Shown here piece by piece: positions 1-6,600 of a DNA stretch of 13,142 bases (positions are counted from its first letter, which is position 1; each line of letters opens with the position of its first letter). This DNA comes from JAWXUT01 sp044426075. Its GTDB lineage: Bacteria; Bacillota; Clostridia; Christensenellales; DTU072. The notes under the pieces were generated by a model, which saw only the letters and a list, made by a program, of their open reading frames with translations, was not told the origin of the DNA and did not search any database. The position numbers and the translations under genes are program-made. Location: contig JAWXUT010000039.1 of assembly GCA_044426075.1 (NCBI GenBank), positions 1 through 13,142 on the forward strand. Direction: 5' to 3'.

Positions 1-602
1 GGGTGGGATAACTTCACGGCACATCACATATTACTATGCCAGACCGCATTGTTGCGGGAACTTATGCCATTGCTTGCGCCGTATGTGGGGGAGAAATTGC
101 ACTTTACGGTAGCAAATTTGCACATCTGCAATCTTTAATTTTTAAATTGCGTAAAAGTGGTTGCAAAATAGACATCAATAGTGATAGAATAAAAATACAA
201 TCAACTGGAAGATTAGAAGCAATAGATATAATCGAAACGCAACCATATCCAGGGTTCCCTACAGATTTGCAAGCCCAACTTACGGCGCTCACAACGGTCT
301 GCAATGGGACTTCTATAATAATAGAAAATGTGTTTGAAACTAGGTTTAAATTTGTTCCCGAACTTATAAAAATGGGTGCAGATATCAAGGTTAGAGATAA
401 GGTTGCAGTAGTAAGGGGTGTGCGTACGCTGAGCAGTTCATATGTATCCGCCATGGATTTAAGAGGCGGGGCTGCGTTAGTAATAGCGGGATTAGTTGCC
501 GAGGGCACTACAATTATAAGTGATATCAACCACATTGAACGCGGGTATGAGAGGTTGCCTCAAATACTAACTTCACTAGGGGCAGAAATAATTAAAGTTT
601 AA
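1..602 (+). CDS. murA: UDP-N-acetylglucosamine 1-carboxyvinyltransferase (MurA), C-terminal part, frame broken at 5' edge
   Basis: MurA transfers enolpyruvate from PEP to UDP-GlcNAc, the first committed step of peptidoglycan synthesis in the cytoplasm. Visible family signatures are PDRIVAGTY just after the first ATG (position 36), the PYPGFPTDLQAQ motif, the DLRGGAALVIAGL segment holding the conserved Arg, and the C-terminal HIERGYERLPQILTSLGA. The catalytic Cys region lies upstream of the window. Homology begins before the ATG: codons 12–35 read LHGTSHIT, which matches the family (GV..L.G..H.V.PDRI), so the ATG at 36 is internal and not the true start. Directly before them, codon 9–11 is an in-frame TAA. 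This is either a nonsense mutation, a one-base frameshift, or a sequence error. ftsQ follows after 9 bases, a usual clostridial arrangement. The identity is secure; whether the gene is intact is not. Confidence 0.88.
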
Positions 603-611
603 TGGAGACAA

Positions 612-1220
612 ATGAAGAATAGGGTTATAGCGGGCATAATATCGTTGCTTGTAATAATTTGCATAGTAGTTTTAGCGCAAACCTTTATGGTGAAAACCGT
701 AACGGAGTCTTATTCTGTAGATCCAATTAATACTGAAGTTGGTGAGGTTATTGCTGCAGCCGACCTCGATTATAGCGTTATGATTTGGAGTATAAATGAG
801 GATGAGATTGCAGAGAGAATTGAGAGCTATTTTGTAGACAATAGCATTGATGTTGTTAGCATTGAACGCGTTTTTCCAAACACTGTTATAATTCACGTTA
901 CAGAAAGGGTGCCAATATGCGTGGTTTCTTATGCACCAGATTCTAGCCAAGTAGCGCTTGCAGATTATGATTTTCAACTTAATATGCTAGTTGATGCAAC
1001 CTCAATTGACACTTCCGATTACATTTTAATAACTGGAGTAGAAGTTACATCTACATTTAACTCTGCAGAGTTTATCGCTATAAGAAATGTGCTAGAAAGC
1101 GTTGTTTCTGCTGGCACAGATAGCACAAATTTGCCACAAATTATCGCATCCATTCATTATACCGATTCGGAAATTACTATTACTTATCGTGATGATTCGG
1201 TTCAGATTGTAGTTTTGTAG
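612..1220 (+). CDS. ftsQ: Cell division protein FtsQ/DivIB, short form
   Basis: FtsQ/DivIB is a bitopic membrane protein of the divisome that joins FtsL and FtsB/DivIC and helps switch on septal peptidoglycan synthesis. The 202 residues show a short basic cytoplasmic start (MKNR), one membrane segment at about residues 6–26, then an extracytoplasmic POTRA-like domain to about residue 105. The FPNTVIIHVTERVPICVV segment (88–105) is the typical end of that domain in this family. The remaining 100 residues form a weakly conserved beta domain. It is shorter than the roughly 260 residues of Bacillus DivIB, mainly in the cytoplasmic tail. GGAGA sits 5 bases before the ATG. It follows murA closely and is probably cotranscribed with it. 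The ylxW, ylxX and sbp genes found here in Bacillus are absent. Confidence 0.85.
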   Translation: MKNRVIAGIISLLVIICIVVLAQTFMVKTVTESYSVDPINTEVGEVIAAADLDYSVMIWSINEDEIAERIESYFVDNSIDVVSIERVFPNTVIIHVTERVPICVVSYAPDSSQVALADYDFQLNMLVDATSIDTSDYILITGVEVTSTFNSAEFIAIRNVLESVVSAGTDSTNLPQIIASIHYTDSEITITYRDDSVQIVVL

Positions 1221-1249
1221 TTGTCTGCGACAATATCTTTTATTTTTTT
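1221..1249 (+). terminator. Weak possible terminator after ftsQ
   Basis: TTGTC (1221–1225), a TGC loop and GACAA (1229–1233) form a 5-bp hairpin just after the ftsQ stop. A T-rich run (1238–1249) follows 4 bases later. The stem is short and the spacing poor, so at most a leaky terminator. It fits the presence of a new promoter downstream. Confidence 0.3.
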
Positions 1250-1291
1250 GCTATTTTAATAGTCTTTTCTGCATTTATACAAATATTTATA

Positions 1292-1320
1292 TTGACATAC
1301 ACCCTATTATACTATATAAT
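1292..1320 (+). promoter_or_regulatory. Consensus sigma-A promoter of ftsA-ftsZ
   Basis: TTGACA at 1292–1297 and TATAAT at 1315–1320 both match the vegetative consensus in all six positions and are exactly 17 bases apart. Transcription should begin near 1327, giving a leader of about 32 bases before the ftsA ATG, with the purine-rich ribosome site GAGGTAGGGG. A perfect match suggests strong constitutive expression of ftsA and ftsZ, independent of murA and ftsQ. Confidence 0.85.
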
Positions 1321-1358
1321 ATAAGTATATAATTGAATCCAACTGAGGTAGGGGCAAT

Positions 1359-2546
1359 ATGGCATCAAAAAAAATAGCAACACTTTGTGTTAATAGCGAG
1401 TCTGTAACACTTATAGTGCAAGATAATAAATATGATAACAGTTTTGTTTATAAGTCATCGGTGGCTTATGAAGGTTTTGTTGACGGAGTATTTGTATCCA
1501 AAGAATCATTGTTTTCTGCAGTGAGAAGTTTGGTGGAAGAATGCCGTGCTTTGGCGTTTTGTGATCCCAAAAGCATACTTGTAGGTGTCCCAGGGGCATT
1601 TACAACTGCAGTTACTAAGTTTGTAAGCACAGATTTAGATACTGTACGTAAAGTTACAGATACTGATATTGATGCGCTTTATGATATAGGCAACACCTAT
1701 GCTGATAGCGCAGAATACATTACAATTACAGCGGCTCCAATTTATTTTACAGCAGATAAACACAACAACACAATTAATCCTTACATAATTACAAGTGATA
1801 AACTTACTTGTCTTATGTCATATGTGCTTTGTGAGCGAAAATTTATTGAGATATTTAAAGAATTGAGCCCAATTATTGATGTAGAATTTGAATTCCACTC
1901 CACAACAATGGCACAAGCAAACTACATTGTTAAGCCAGACTTGCGCGATGAAGGCGTAATTTTAGTTGATGTAGGTTATACATCTTCAACCGTTTCATAT
2001 GTTAAAGGAGACGGAATTGTGCATCAAATGTCATTTGATTTAGGTGGCGGAACTATTGCTGCAGATTTATATTTAAAGCAAAACATTTATTTTCCACACG
2101 CAAGGGCGTTAGTAAATAAGGTTAACTTAAATCTTTCTCCAACAGAGGCGGATGAGTATTTTGTTGATGCTGGTGGCAAGGTTATCAACTATAAAATATC
2201 AGAAATTAATGAATTTGTTGGCAATCGTGTGCAAAATATCGCAGATAATATTAAACGAGCCATTGAACTTAGTGGCGATAAGGTAGATAAAAATTCTATG
2301 ATTTTGTTGACTGGCAGTGGCATTAGTAATATGGCGGGCGCAAAAGACATAATTGAAAAAACTTGTCAGCGTTATGTTGATGTTATCGGAGCAGATTTAG
2401 CAATATTAAACAAACCAAAAGATAGTGGAATAGCAGGACTTGTGTTATTCCAACAAAAAAATACAACTAGTTCGATTTTTGCAACTTATCTAAGCAAGAT
2501 TAAGGGCGCAATAAGTCGTTTAAGGAGGAACAACAATGCAAAATGA
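1359..2546 (+). CDS. ftsA: Cell division protein FtsA (divergent)
   Basis: FtsA is an actin-like protein that anchors FtsZ polymers to the membrane and recruits later divisome proteins. The 395 residues keep the actin-fold phosphate-2 strand (VILVDVGYTSSTVSYV, 200–215), the FDLGGGTIAADL segment (226–237) and the adenosine motif LLTGSGISNMAG (316–327). The C-terminal residues 373–390 (FATYLSKIKGAISRLRR) form a basic amphipathic helix typical of the FtsA membrane-targeting sequence. Oddly, the phosphate-1 motif LDIGTS of FtsA is replaced by LCVNSES (9–15), losing the Asp and Gly, and phosphate-2 reads DVGYTS instead of DIGGGS. ATP binding may therefore be weakened. The gene sits directly before ftsZ and overlaps it by 11 bases, so identity rests on both sequence and place. 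It ends in TGA. Confidence 0.85.
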   Translation: MASKKIATLCVNSESVTLIVQDNKYDNSFVYKSSVAYEGFVDGVFVSKESLFSAVRSLVEECRALAFCDPKSILVGVPGAFTTAVTKFVSTDLDTVRKVTDTDIDALYDIGNTYADSAEYITITAAPIYFTADKHNNTINPYIITSDKLTCLMSYVLCERKFIEIFKELSPIIDVEFEFHSTTMAQANYIVKPDLRDEGVILVDVGYTSSTVSYVKGDGIVHQMSFDLGGGTIAADLYLKQNIYFPHARALVNKVNLNLSPTEADEYFVDAGGKVINYKISEINEFVGNRVQNIADNIKRAIELSGDKVDKNSMILLTGSGISNMAGAKDIIEKTCQRYVDVIGADLAILNKPKDSGIAGLVLFQQKNTTSSIFATYLSKIKGAISRLRRNNNAK

Positions 2547-3744
2547 AGCAGGTGTGGTTAAAATTAAAGTAATTGGCGTTGGCGGTGGCGGAAGCAATGC
2601 CGTAAACCATATGATTTCAGTAGGCGTAAAGTCAGCTGAGTTTATTGCAGCAAATACAGATATGCAAGCACTAATGACAAACAAGGCACAAACTAGAATT
2701 CAGCTTGGTGTAAACACTTGTAAAGGGCTTGGCGCGGGCAGCGACCCTGCAGTTGGTAGAGCAGCGGCAGAAGAGTCTGCAAATGAAATTAAAGAGGCAA
2801 TTCAAGATGCCAACTTGTTGTTTATAACAGCTGGTATGGGCGGTGGCACTGGTACGGGAGCCGCACCAGTAGTTGCAGAAATTGCACAACAATTAGGCAT
2901 CCTAACAATAGCATTTGTAACTAAGCCATTTGAGTCATTTGAAGGCAAAATACGTATGACTCAGGCTTGCAAAGGCATAGAAGAGTTGTATAAGTTTGCA
3001 GATAGCGTGCTTGTAATTCCAAATGAAAAGATTTCAGACTATGTTCCAGAGGGCTTGCCATTTATTAGAGCGTTTGAAATTGCAGATGATGTACTAAGAT
3101 ATGCAATTCAAGGCATAGCAGATATAATAACTATTCCTTCTTTAATAAACCTAGATTTCAGCGACATCAAAAAGATTATGAAAAATGCTGGCAACTCACA
3201 CATAGGTATTGGTCGCGCTAAAGGTGATAAACGTATGGTTGAGGCAGTAAAACAAGCCGCACTTTCACCACTAATTGAAACAAGTTTGCTTGGCGCAACG
3301 GGCATTATTCTACACGTAGCAGGTGGCAATTCACTTGCTTTAGATGAAGTTAAAGGCGCAGCCGCTCTTGTTCAAAATATGGTTTCACCTAAGTGTACGA
3401 TTATTTTCGGTGCGGGCATCGATCCAGAACTTGGTGAAGATGTATCTGTTACAATTATCGCAACTGGTTTCAAAAACGGTAACGGAACTATGGGCAGCAT
3501 TTTTGATAGAGGTGCACAAATTAATGGCAACGCTATTCCAAGCGTGAATCCAGTTGTTGAGCCCCCAAAATCACCTATAACACCCCAAACTATAGCAGTT
3601 GAGCCACCAAAACCCACTATTGCCCAACCAATCCCAGCAATAAATGAAGAAGAAAATATTCCTTCACCACGTATGCGTGCAGTAGAAACAGACATTCCCA
3701 AATTCGTTTCTATGCTTCGTGATAGCGATACAGAAGAAAATTAA
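2536..3744 (+). CDS. ftsZ: Cell division GTPase FtsZ
   Basis: FtsZ is the tubulin-like GTPase that polymerises into the cytokinetic ring, and into the polar ring in sporulation. The 402 residues begin with KVIGVGGGGSNAVNHM (11–26). They carry the tubulin signature GGGTGTG (102–108) and the T7 loop NLDFSDIKKIM (205–215), whose Asp residues act on GTP of the next subunit. A proline-rich linker runs from about 340 to 380. The conserved C-terminal peptide TDIPKFVSMLR (385–395) binds FtsA and SepF-type partners; it resembles the common DIPAFLR. The start is set by AAGGAGG at 2522–2528, seven bases before the ATG and inside ftsA. The 11-base overlap points to translational coupling. No key residue is missing. 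Confidence 0.97.
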   Translation: MQNEAGVVKIKVIGVGGGGSNAVNHMISVGVKSAEFIAANTDMQALMTNKAQTRIQLGVNTCKGLGAGSDPAVGRAAAEESANEIKEAIQDANLLFITAGMGGGTGTGAAPVVAEIAQQLGILTIAFVTKPFESFEGKIRMTQACKGIEELYKFADSVLVIPNEKISDYVPEGLPFIRAFEIADDVLRYAIQGIADIITIPSLINLDFSDIKKIMKNAGNSHIGIGRAKGDKRMVEAVKQAALSPLIETSLLGATGIILHVAGGNSLALDEVKGAAALVQNMVSPKCTIIFGAGIDPELGEDVSVTIIATGFKNGNGTMGSIFDRGAQINGNAIPSVNPVVEPPKSPITPQTIAVEPPKPTIAQPIPAINEEENIPSPRMRAVETDIPKFVSMLRDSDTEEN

Positions 3745-3766
3745 TATATTCAATCATTAAATTTAC

Positions 3767-3799
3767 AAATGACAAGTCTTAGGGCTTGTCATTTTTTTT
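3767..3799 (+). terminator. Rho-independent terminator after ftsZ, abutting the spoIIGA ribosome site
   Basis: AAATGACAAG (3767–3776) pairs with CTTGTCATTT (3785–3794). Two further pairs (T-G and C-G) close a TTAG loop. Eight T residues (3792–3799) follow at once. The next bases are GGAGG (3800–3804), the ribosome site of spoIIGA, so the terminator tail and the translation signal of the next gene touch. Confidence 0.88.
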
Positions 3800-3808
3800 G
3801 GAGGCAAA

Positions 3809-4561
3809 TTGGTTTTATCTAATATGTTCTATATAATATTGAGTGTGCTATCAATATCGTACATAATTTCTTATATTACATGTACAGTTGTAAGGGCAGA
3901 TACAAGCGCTATAAATCTTGTGCTATCTAGCCTAATATTAACAGCATTTATACTTAATTTCAACAGCATAATAAGAATCAAATTTGTTGTATGCTTAACA
4001 GTGTTGTTTGTTTCAAGCGTGATTATTATAGGTGAATTTAAACTAAAAAAGATAATACTTACTACGGCTGTGTATGGTTTTGTTATATTTGTAATAGTGG
4101 GCGTTTTTGCGGTTTTTTATGCTATTTTAAACGATATTCGCTACACATCATTAGCTGTTGTGGGTGCAGTTGTGGTGCTTAGGGCGCTTATTTTCTTTTT
4201 ATATAAAAATAGACATAGTACTACATACATTTACAAGATTGTTGCCTTTAATGGTGATAAGATTATCGAGTGCAAAGGGTATTTTGACAGCGGAAATAAG
4301 CTGGTGGATACAGCTGGCAATGGTATGGTTGTTGTTAGCGCAAAACTAAATAGTGATTTATTGCTTGAAGAGTGTGGTACTACAAGGGTTGGTACTGTTG
4401 CGGGTGTGCAAGAATTACAGCGAGTTAAAATTTCATTTAAGATATATTTTAAAGGCAATAAGAATAGAATATATCATACATACGCAGTAGTGTCGGACAC
4501 ATTGACAAATGGCGAATATGATATAATTCTACACAGAGATATGGGGGACAACGATGATTAA
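3809..4561 (+). CDS. spoIIGA: Sporulation sigma-E factor processing peptidase SpoIIGA
   Basis: SpoIIGA is the membrane-bound aspartic protease that removes the pro-sequence of SigE in the mother cell after the forespore signal SpoIIR. The 250 residues have about five hydrophobic segments within residues 7–132, then a cytoplasmic protease domain. The motif YFDSGNKLVDT (158–168) holds the catalytic Asp160, and MVVVS and the near-terminal IILH match the domain's later strands. The protein is shorter than Bacillus SpoIIGA (about 310). The TTG start is chosen because GGAGG lies four bases upstream; an ATG five codons later (3824) lacks such a site. The gene overlaps sigE by 8 bases, placing protease and substrate in one transcript. 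The leader directly follows the ftsZ terminator, so its own promoter or readthrough must supply transcription. Confidence 0.92.
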   Translation: MVLSNMFYIILSVLSISYIISYITCTVVRADTSAINLVLSSLILTAFILNFNSIIRIKFVVCLTVLFVSSVIIIGEFKLKKIILTTAVYGFVIFVIVGVFAVFYAILNDIRYTSLAVVGAVVVLRALIFFLYKNRHSTTYIYKIVAFNGDKIIECKGYFDSGNKLVDTAGNGMVVVSAKLNSDLLLEECGTTRVGTVAGVQELQRVKISFKIYFKGNKNRIYHTYAVVSDTLTNGEYDIILHRDMGDNDD

Positions 4562-5276
4562 TATTTGGAACAAACTTAAAATGCTTATAATTGAAGCGTC
4601 GCAAAAGTTTAGGGGATGCAAAAACGGTGTTGACTATATTGTGGCGCTGCCAACTCCGCTAAATAGTGAAGAGGAATCAGAATTGGTTGCGCAAAGCGAG
4701 CAAGGTAATTTAACTGCGCGCAACACTTTGGTTGAACGAAATTTGCGATTGGTGGTTTACATTGCCAAGCGATTTGACAATACTGGTATGGACATAGAAG
4801 AACTTATTTCTGTTGGGAGTTTGGGTTTAATTAAGGCGGTTAAGAGCTATGATTCGCAGAAAAAGATAAAACTCGCCACATATGCAAGCCGATGTATTGA
4901 AAATGAGATACTTATGTATCTTAGAAAAATGGTCAAAACTAGATATGAAGTAAGCCTTGATGAACCTTTAAATGTTGATTTTGAAGGCAATAAGCTACTT
5001 ATGAGTGATGTGTTGGGCACAGAAAGCGATATGGTTTTTAAAGAATTTGAAAGCAATGCTGAAAAAAAAGTTCTGCGGTCGCTGTTTATGGAACTCAATA
5101 AAAGGGATAGAATGATTATATGTATGCGATATGGATTGTATGGCGTTGAAGAGCGCACGCAAAAAGACATTGCAGATATGCTAAAAATATCACAGTCTTA
5201 CATATCACGGCTAGAAAAAAAGATAGTTGAGCGGATGAAATGCGCATTCAGCGAACAATTCAGCGACGATATTTAA
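4554..5276 (+). CDS. sigE: Sporulation sigma factor SigE (pro-form), early mother cell
   Basis: SigE directs RNA polymerase to early mother-cell sporulation genes. The 240 residues carry an N-terminal pro-sequence of about 27 residues, amphipathic and basic, ending near NGVDYI, just before ALPTPL, the counterpart of the Bacillus junction before ALPPPL. Region 2 (54–124) includes NLRLVVYIAKRFDNTG and IKLATYASRCIENEIL. DEPLNVDFEGN (136–146) is a SigE signature. Region 4 carries TQKDIADMLKISQSYISRLEK (202–222), the helix-turn-helix that contacts the -35 box. The ATG lies inside the end of spoIIGA and uses GGGGG (upstream, within spoIIGA) as its ribosome site, giving translational coupling with its activating protease. 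The length and the order spoIIGA–sigE–sigG agree with the family. Confidence 0.96.
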   Translation: MINIWNKLKMLIIEASQKFRGCKNGVDYIVALPTPLNSEEESELVAQSEQGNLTARNTLVERNLRLVVYIAKRFDNTGMDIEELISVGSLGLIKAVKSYDSQKKIKLATYASRCIENEILMYLRKMVKTRYEVSLDEPLNVDFEGNKLLMSDVLGTESDMVFKEFESNAEKKVLRSLFMELNKRDRMIICMRYGLYGVEERTQKDIADMLKISQSYISRLEKKIVERMKCAFSEQFSDDI

Positions 5277-5291
5277 AAATTTACAAATTTT

Positions 5292-5320
5292 GTATATTGT
5301 TCATCAATAGGAACATACTC
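5292..5320 (+). promoter_or_regulatory. Possible SigF/SigG-type promoter before sigG
   Basis: GTATA (5292–5296) resembles the -35 of SigF and SigG promoters. After 17 bases CATACTC (5314–5320) resembles the SigG -10 (CATnnTA type), preceded by GG and purines as in SigF promoters. In Bacillus sigG is transcribed from a promoter read by SigF and then SigG. The predicted start would fall in the ribosome site, leaving a leader of only about 10 bases, which weakens the call. Confidence 0.4.
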
Positions 5321-5336
5321 TCAAAGAGAGGTACAG

Positions 5337-6101
5337 ATGAACAAAGTTGTTATAACTGGATTAAATACCGCAGATTTGCCAAAATTGACGGCAAAAGAGT
5401 CAGAAGCTATGCTGAGAGAAGTAAAGTCTGGCAAAAAAGAGCTGAGAGAGACCTTCATAATGTCAAATGCTAGGCTTGTTTTAAGTATAGTTCAGCGATT
5501 CCAGCACAGCAAAGTAAGCCCAGATGATTTATTTCAAGTGGGAATGCTGGGTTTGATAAAAGCGCTAGATAATTTTGATATCACTTTAAATGTGAAGTTC
5601 TCAACATATGCCGTGCCTATGATAATGGGAGAAGTTAGGCGATTTATTCGCGAGTCAACAGCATTAAAAGTGGGCAGAAGTGTGCGTGACATAGCATACA
5701 AAGCGGTACTTGCGCGCAACAAATTAGAGCGTGAAAGTGTAGAAGAAGTCAGTCTTGCAGAGATAGCTGCGGAAATTGATATACCATATAGTGATGTATG
5801 CGGAGCGCTAGATGCAATAGCAGAACCATTGTCAATATATGAACCGGTATATCAAGATGCTGATGACAGTATGATGATTGTTGATCAGATAGGTGAAAAG
5901 AAGTCAGACTATGATCAAGTTGATATGATGGCATTAAAAAATGGATTAGAAACGTTGCCAACACGAGAAAAACTTGTTGTTGTTCTGCGTTATTATAAAG
6001 GAAGAACGCAAATGGAAATTGCAAGTGCGTTAAATATGTCGCAAGCGCAAGTGAGCCGACTTGAAAAAAGTGCAATAAACAAGCTGCGCGCAGCATTTTA
6101 A
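5337..6101 (+). CDS. sigG: Sporulation sigma factor SigG, late forespore
   Basis: SigG controls late forespore genes, such as those for spore DNA protection and germination. The 254 residues start with NKVVITGLNTADLPKL, closely like the distinctive SigG N-terminus (NKVEICGVDTSKLPVL in Bacillus), the part bound by the inhibitor Gin/CsfB. Region 2 shows ARLVLSIVQRF (45–55), DDLFQVGMLGLIKALDNFD (63–81) and VKFSTYAVPMIMGEVRRFIR (86–105). Region 3 has GRSVRDIAYKA (113–123). Region 4 has TQMEIASALNMSQAQVSRLEK (224–244). It has no pro-sequence, as expected for SigG. GAGAGG stands five bases before the ATG. It lies 60 bases after sigE, and a terminator follows. Confidence 0.96.
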   Translation: MNKVVITGLNTADLPKLTAKESEAMLREVKSGKKELRETFIMSNARLVLSIVQRFQHSKVSPDDLFQVGMLGLIKALDNFDITLNVKFSTYAVPMIMGEVRRFIRESTALKVGRSVRDIAYKAVLARNKLERESVEEVSLAEIAAEIDIPYSDVCGALDAIAEPLSIYEPVYQDADDSMMIVDQIGEKKSDYDQVDMMALKNGLETLPTREKLVVVLRYYKGRTQMEIASALNMSQAQVSRLEKSAINKLRAAF

Positions 6102-6106
6102 TAATT

Positions 6107-6131
6107 ACCCACGCATAGCGCGTGGGTTTTT
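6107..6131 (+). terminator. Rho-independent terminator after sigG
   Basis: ACCCACGC (6107–6114) pairs with GCGTGGGT (6120–6127) around the loop ATAGC, followed by a short T run (6127–6131). The GC-rich 8-bp stem starts 5 bases after the sigG stop and closes the spoIIGA-sigE-sigG unit. Confidence 0.85.
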
Positions 6132-6196
6132 CAATTTTTATAGTTATAAATACTAAAAAGCGCAACCATAGAATATAATGTAAAAATAGGAGTTTT

Positions 6197-6484
6197 ATGC
6201 AAGGTATTGACTATACATTTTGTGAATTGAGAGAAAAAGAGGTTATAAATATAGCAGATGGCAGAAGGCTAGGGCGCATAATTGATTTAGGTATGCATTG
6301 TAGTGGAAGAATAGTGGGGGTTATTGTGCCGGGTGAAAAGAAGTTTTTCAAAAATCTAACTGGTTGCGATAACATATTTATTCCTTGGAAAAATGTGTTA
6401 AAAATTGGCGACGATGTTATTCTTATAGAGTTAATAGGTGCGTGTAATATGGAAGCGCCTCCACCACAGCCACCAGCTGTTTGA
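6197..6484 (+). CDS. ylmC: YlmC/YmxH family PRC-barrel sporulation protein
   Basis: This 95-residue protein belongs to the small PRC-barrel-like YlmC/YmxH family of spore formers, whose exact role is unknown. Family features are the start with CELREKEVINIADGRRLG (9–26), the beta strands of IIDLGMHCSGRIVGVIVPG, and the ending IFIPWKNVLKIGDDVILIEL (61–80). The last 10 residues are a proline-rich tail (EAPPPQPPAV). The ATG is preceded by AGGAG at a normal distance. A TATAAT (6174–6179) lies upstream but I see no convincing -35 partner, so its promoter is uncertain; it may be a sporulation sigma promoter. Its place just after sigG is conserved in Bacilli and Clostridia and supports the assignment. 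No enzymatic function is claimed. Confidence 0.88.
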   Translation: MQGIDYTFCELREKEVINIADGRRLGRIIDLGMHCSGRIVGVIVPGEKKFFKNLTGCDNIFIPWKNVLKIGDDVILIELIGACNMEAPPPQPPAV

Positions 6485-6494
6485 CAAATATATA

Positions 6495-6510
6495 ATAGCA
6501 TATATAGTTT
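6495..6510 (+). promoter_or_regulatory. Candidate NrdR box before nrdR (weak)
   Basis: ATAGCATATATAGTTT shares 12 of 16 positions with the palindromic NrdR box ACACTATATATAGTGT, including the central ATATATAG. It overlaps the -35 of the nrdR promoter, a good place for repression. The surroundings are very AT-rich and the usual second box about 31 bases away is not seen, so chance is possible. Confidence 0.25.
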
Positions 6511-6536
6511 ACAAATCGCAAATTTTATAGTATAAT
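6508..6536 (+). promoter_or_regulatory. Sigma-A promoter of nrdR
   Basis: TTTACA (6508–6513) and TATAAT (6531–6536) are 17 bases apart, with one mismatch to consensus in total. Transcription should start near 6543, giving a leader of about 58 bases with GAGGTG just before the nrdR ATG. It would drive nrdR and the overlapping pseudouridine synthase gene. Confidence 0.75.
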
Positions 6537-6600
6537 TACTTAAAGCAGCACTTTAAAATAACAGTGTATTTATTTAGCGTTGCCTTAAACGAGGTGAAAA

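Noticed and set aside
9..11. TAA read as a sense codon (altered genetic code)
   Set aside because: ftsQ ends in TAG, ftsA in TGA and most other genes in TAA at expected family ends, so all three stops work normally.
3372..3701. Minus-strand open frame of 109 codons under ftsZ
   Set aside because: Gly- and Ile-rich mirror of the ftsZ frame with no protein signature.
3714..3721. TTCGTGA as a Spo0A box for the spoIIGA operon
   Set aside because: One mismatch in a 7-base motif inside ftsZ coding sequence, a single copy, and no clear promoter beside it.
5276..5291. Inverted repeat AAAATTT/AAATTTT after sigE as a terminator
   Set aside because: Only A-T pairs, a two-base loop, and no T run after it.
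5240..5473. Open frame of 77 codons between sigE and sigG
   Set aside because: It overlaps the end of sigE and start of sigG in another frame and has no ribosome site or recognisable features.
5749..6165. Minus-strand open frame of 138 codons under sigG
   Set aside because: A shadow of the sigG coding frame; sigG is certain from its motifs.
6481..6506. TTGACA at the end of ylmC as the nrdR -35
   Set aside because: The nearest -10-like sequences are 4 or 14 bases away; the TTTACA/TATAAT pair with 17 bases fits better.
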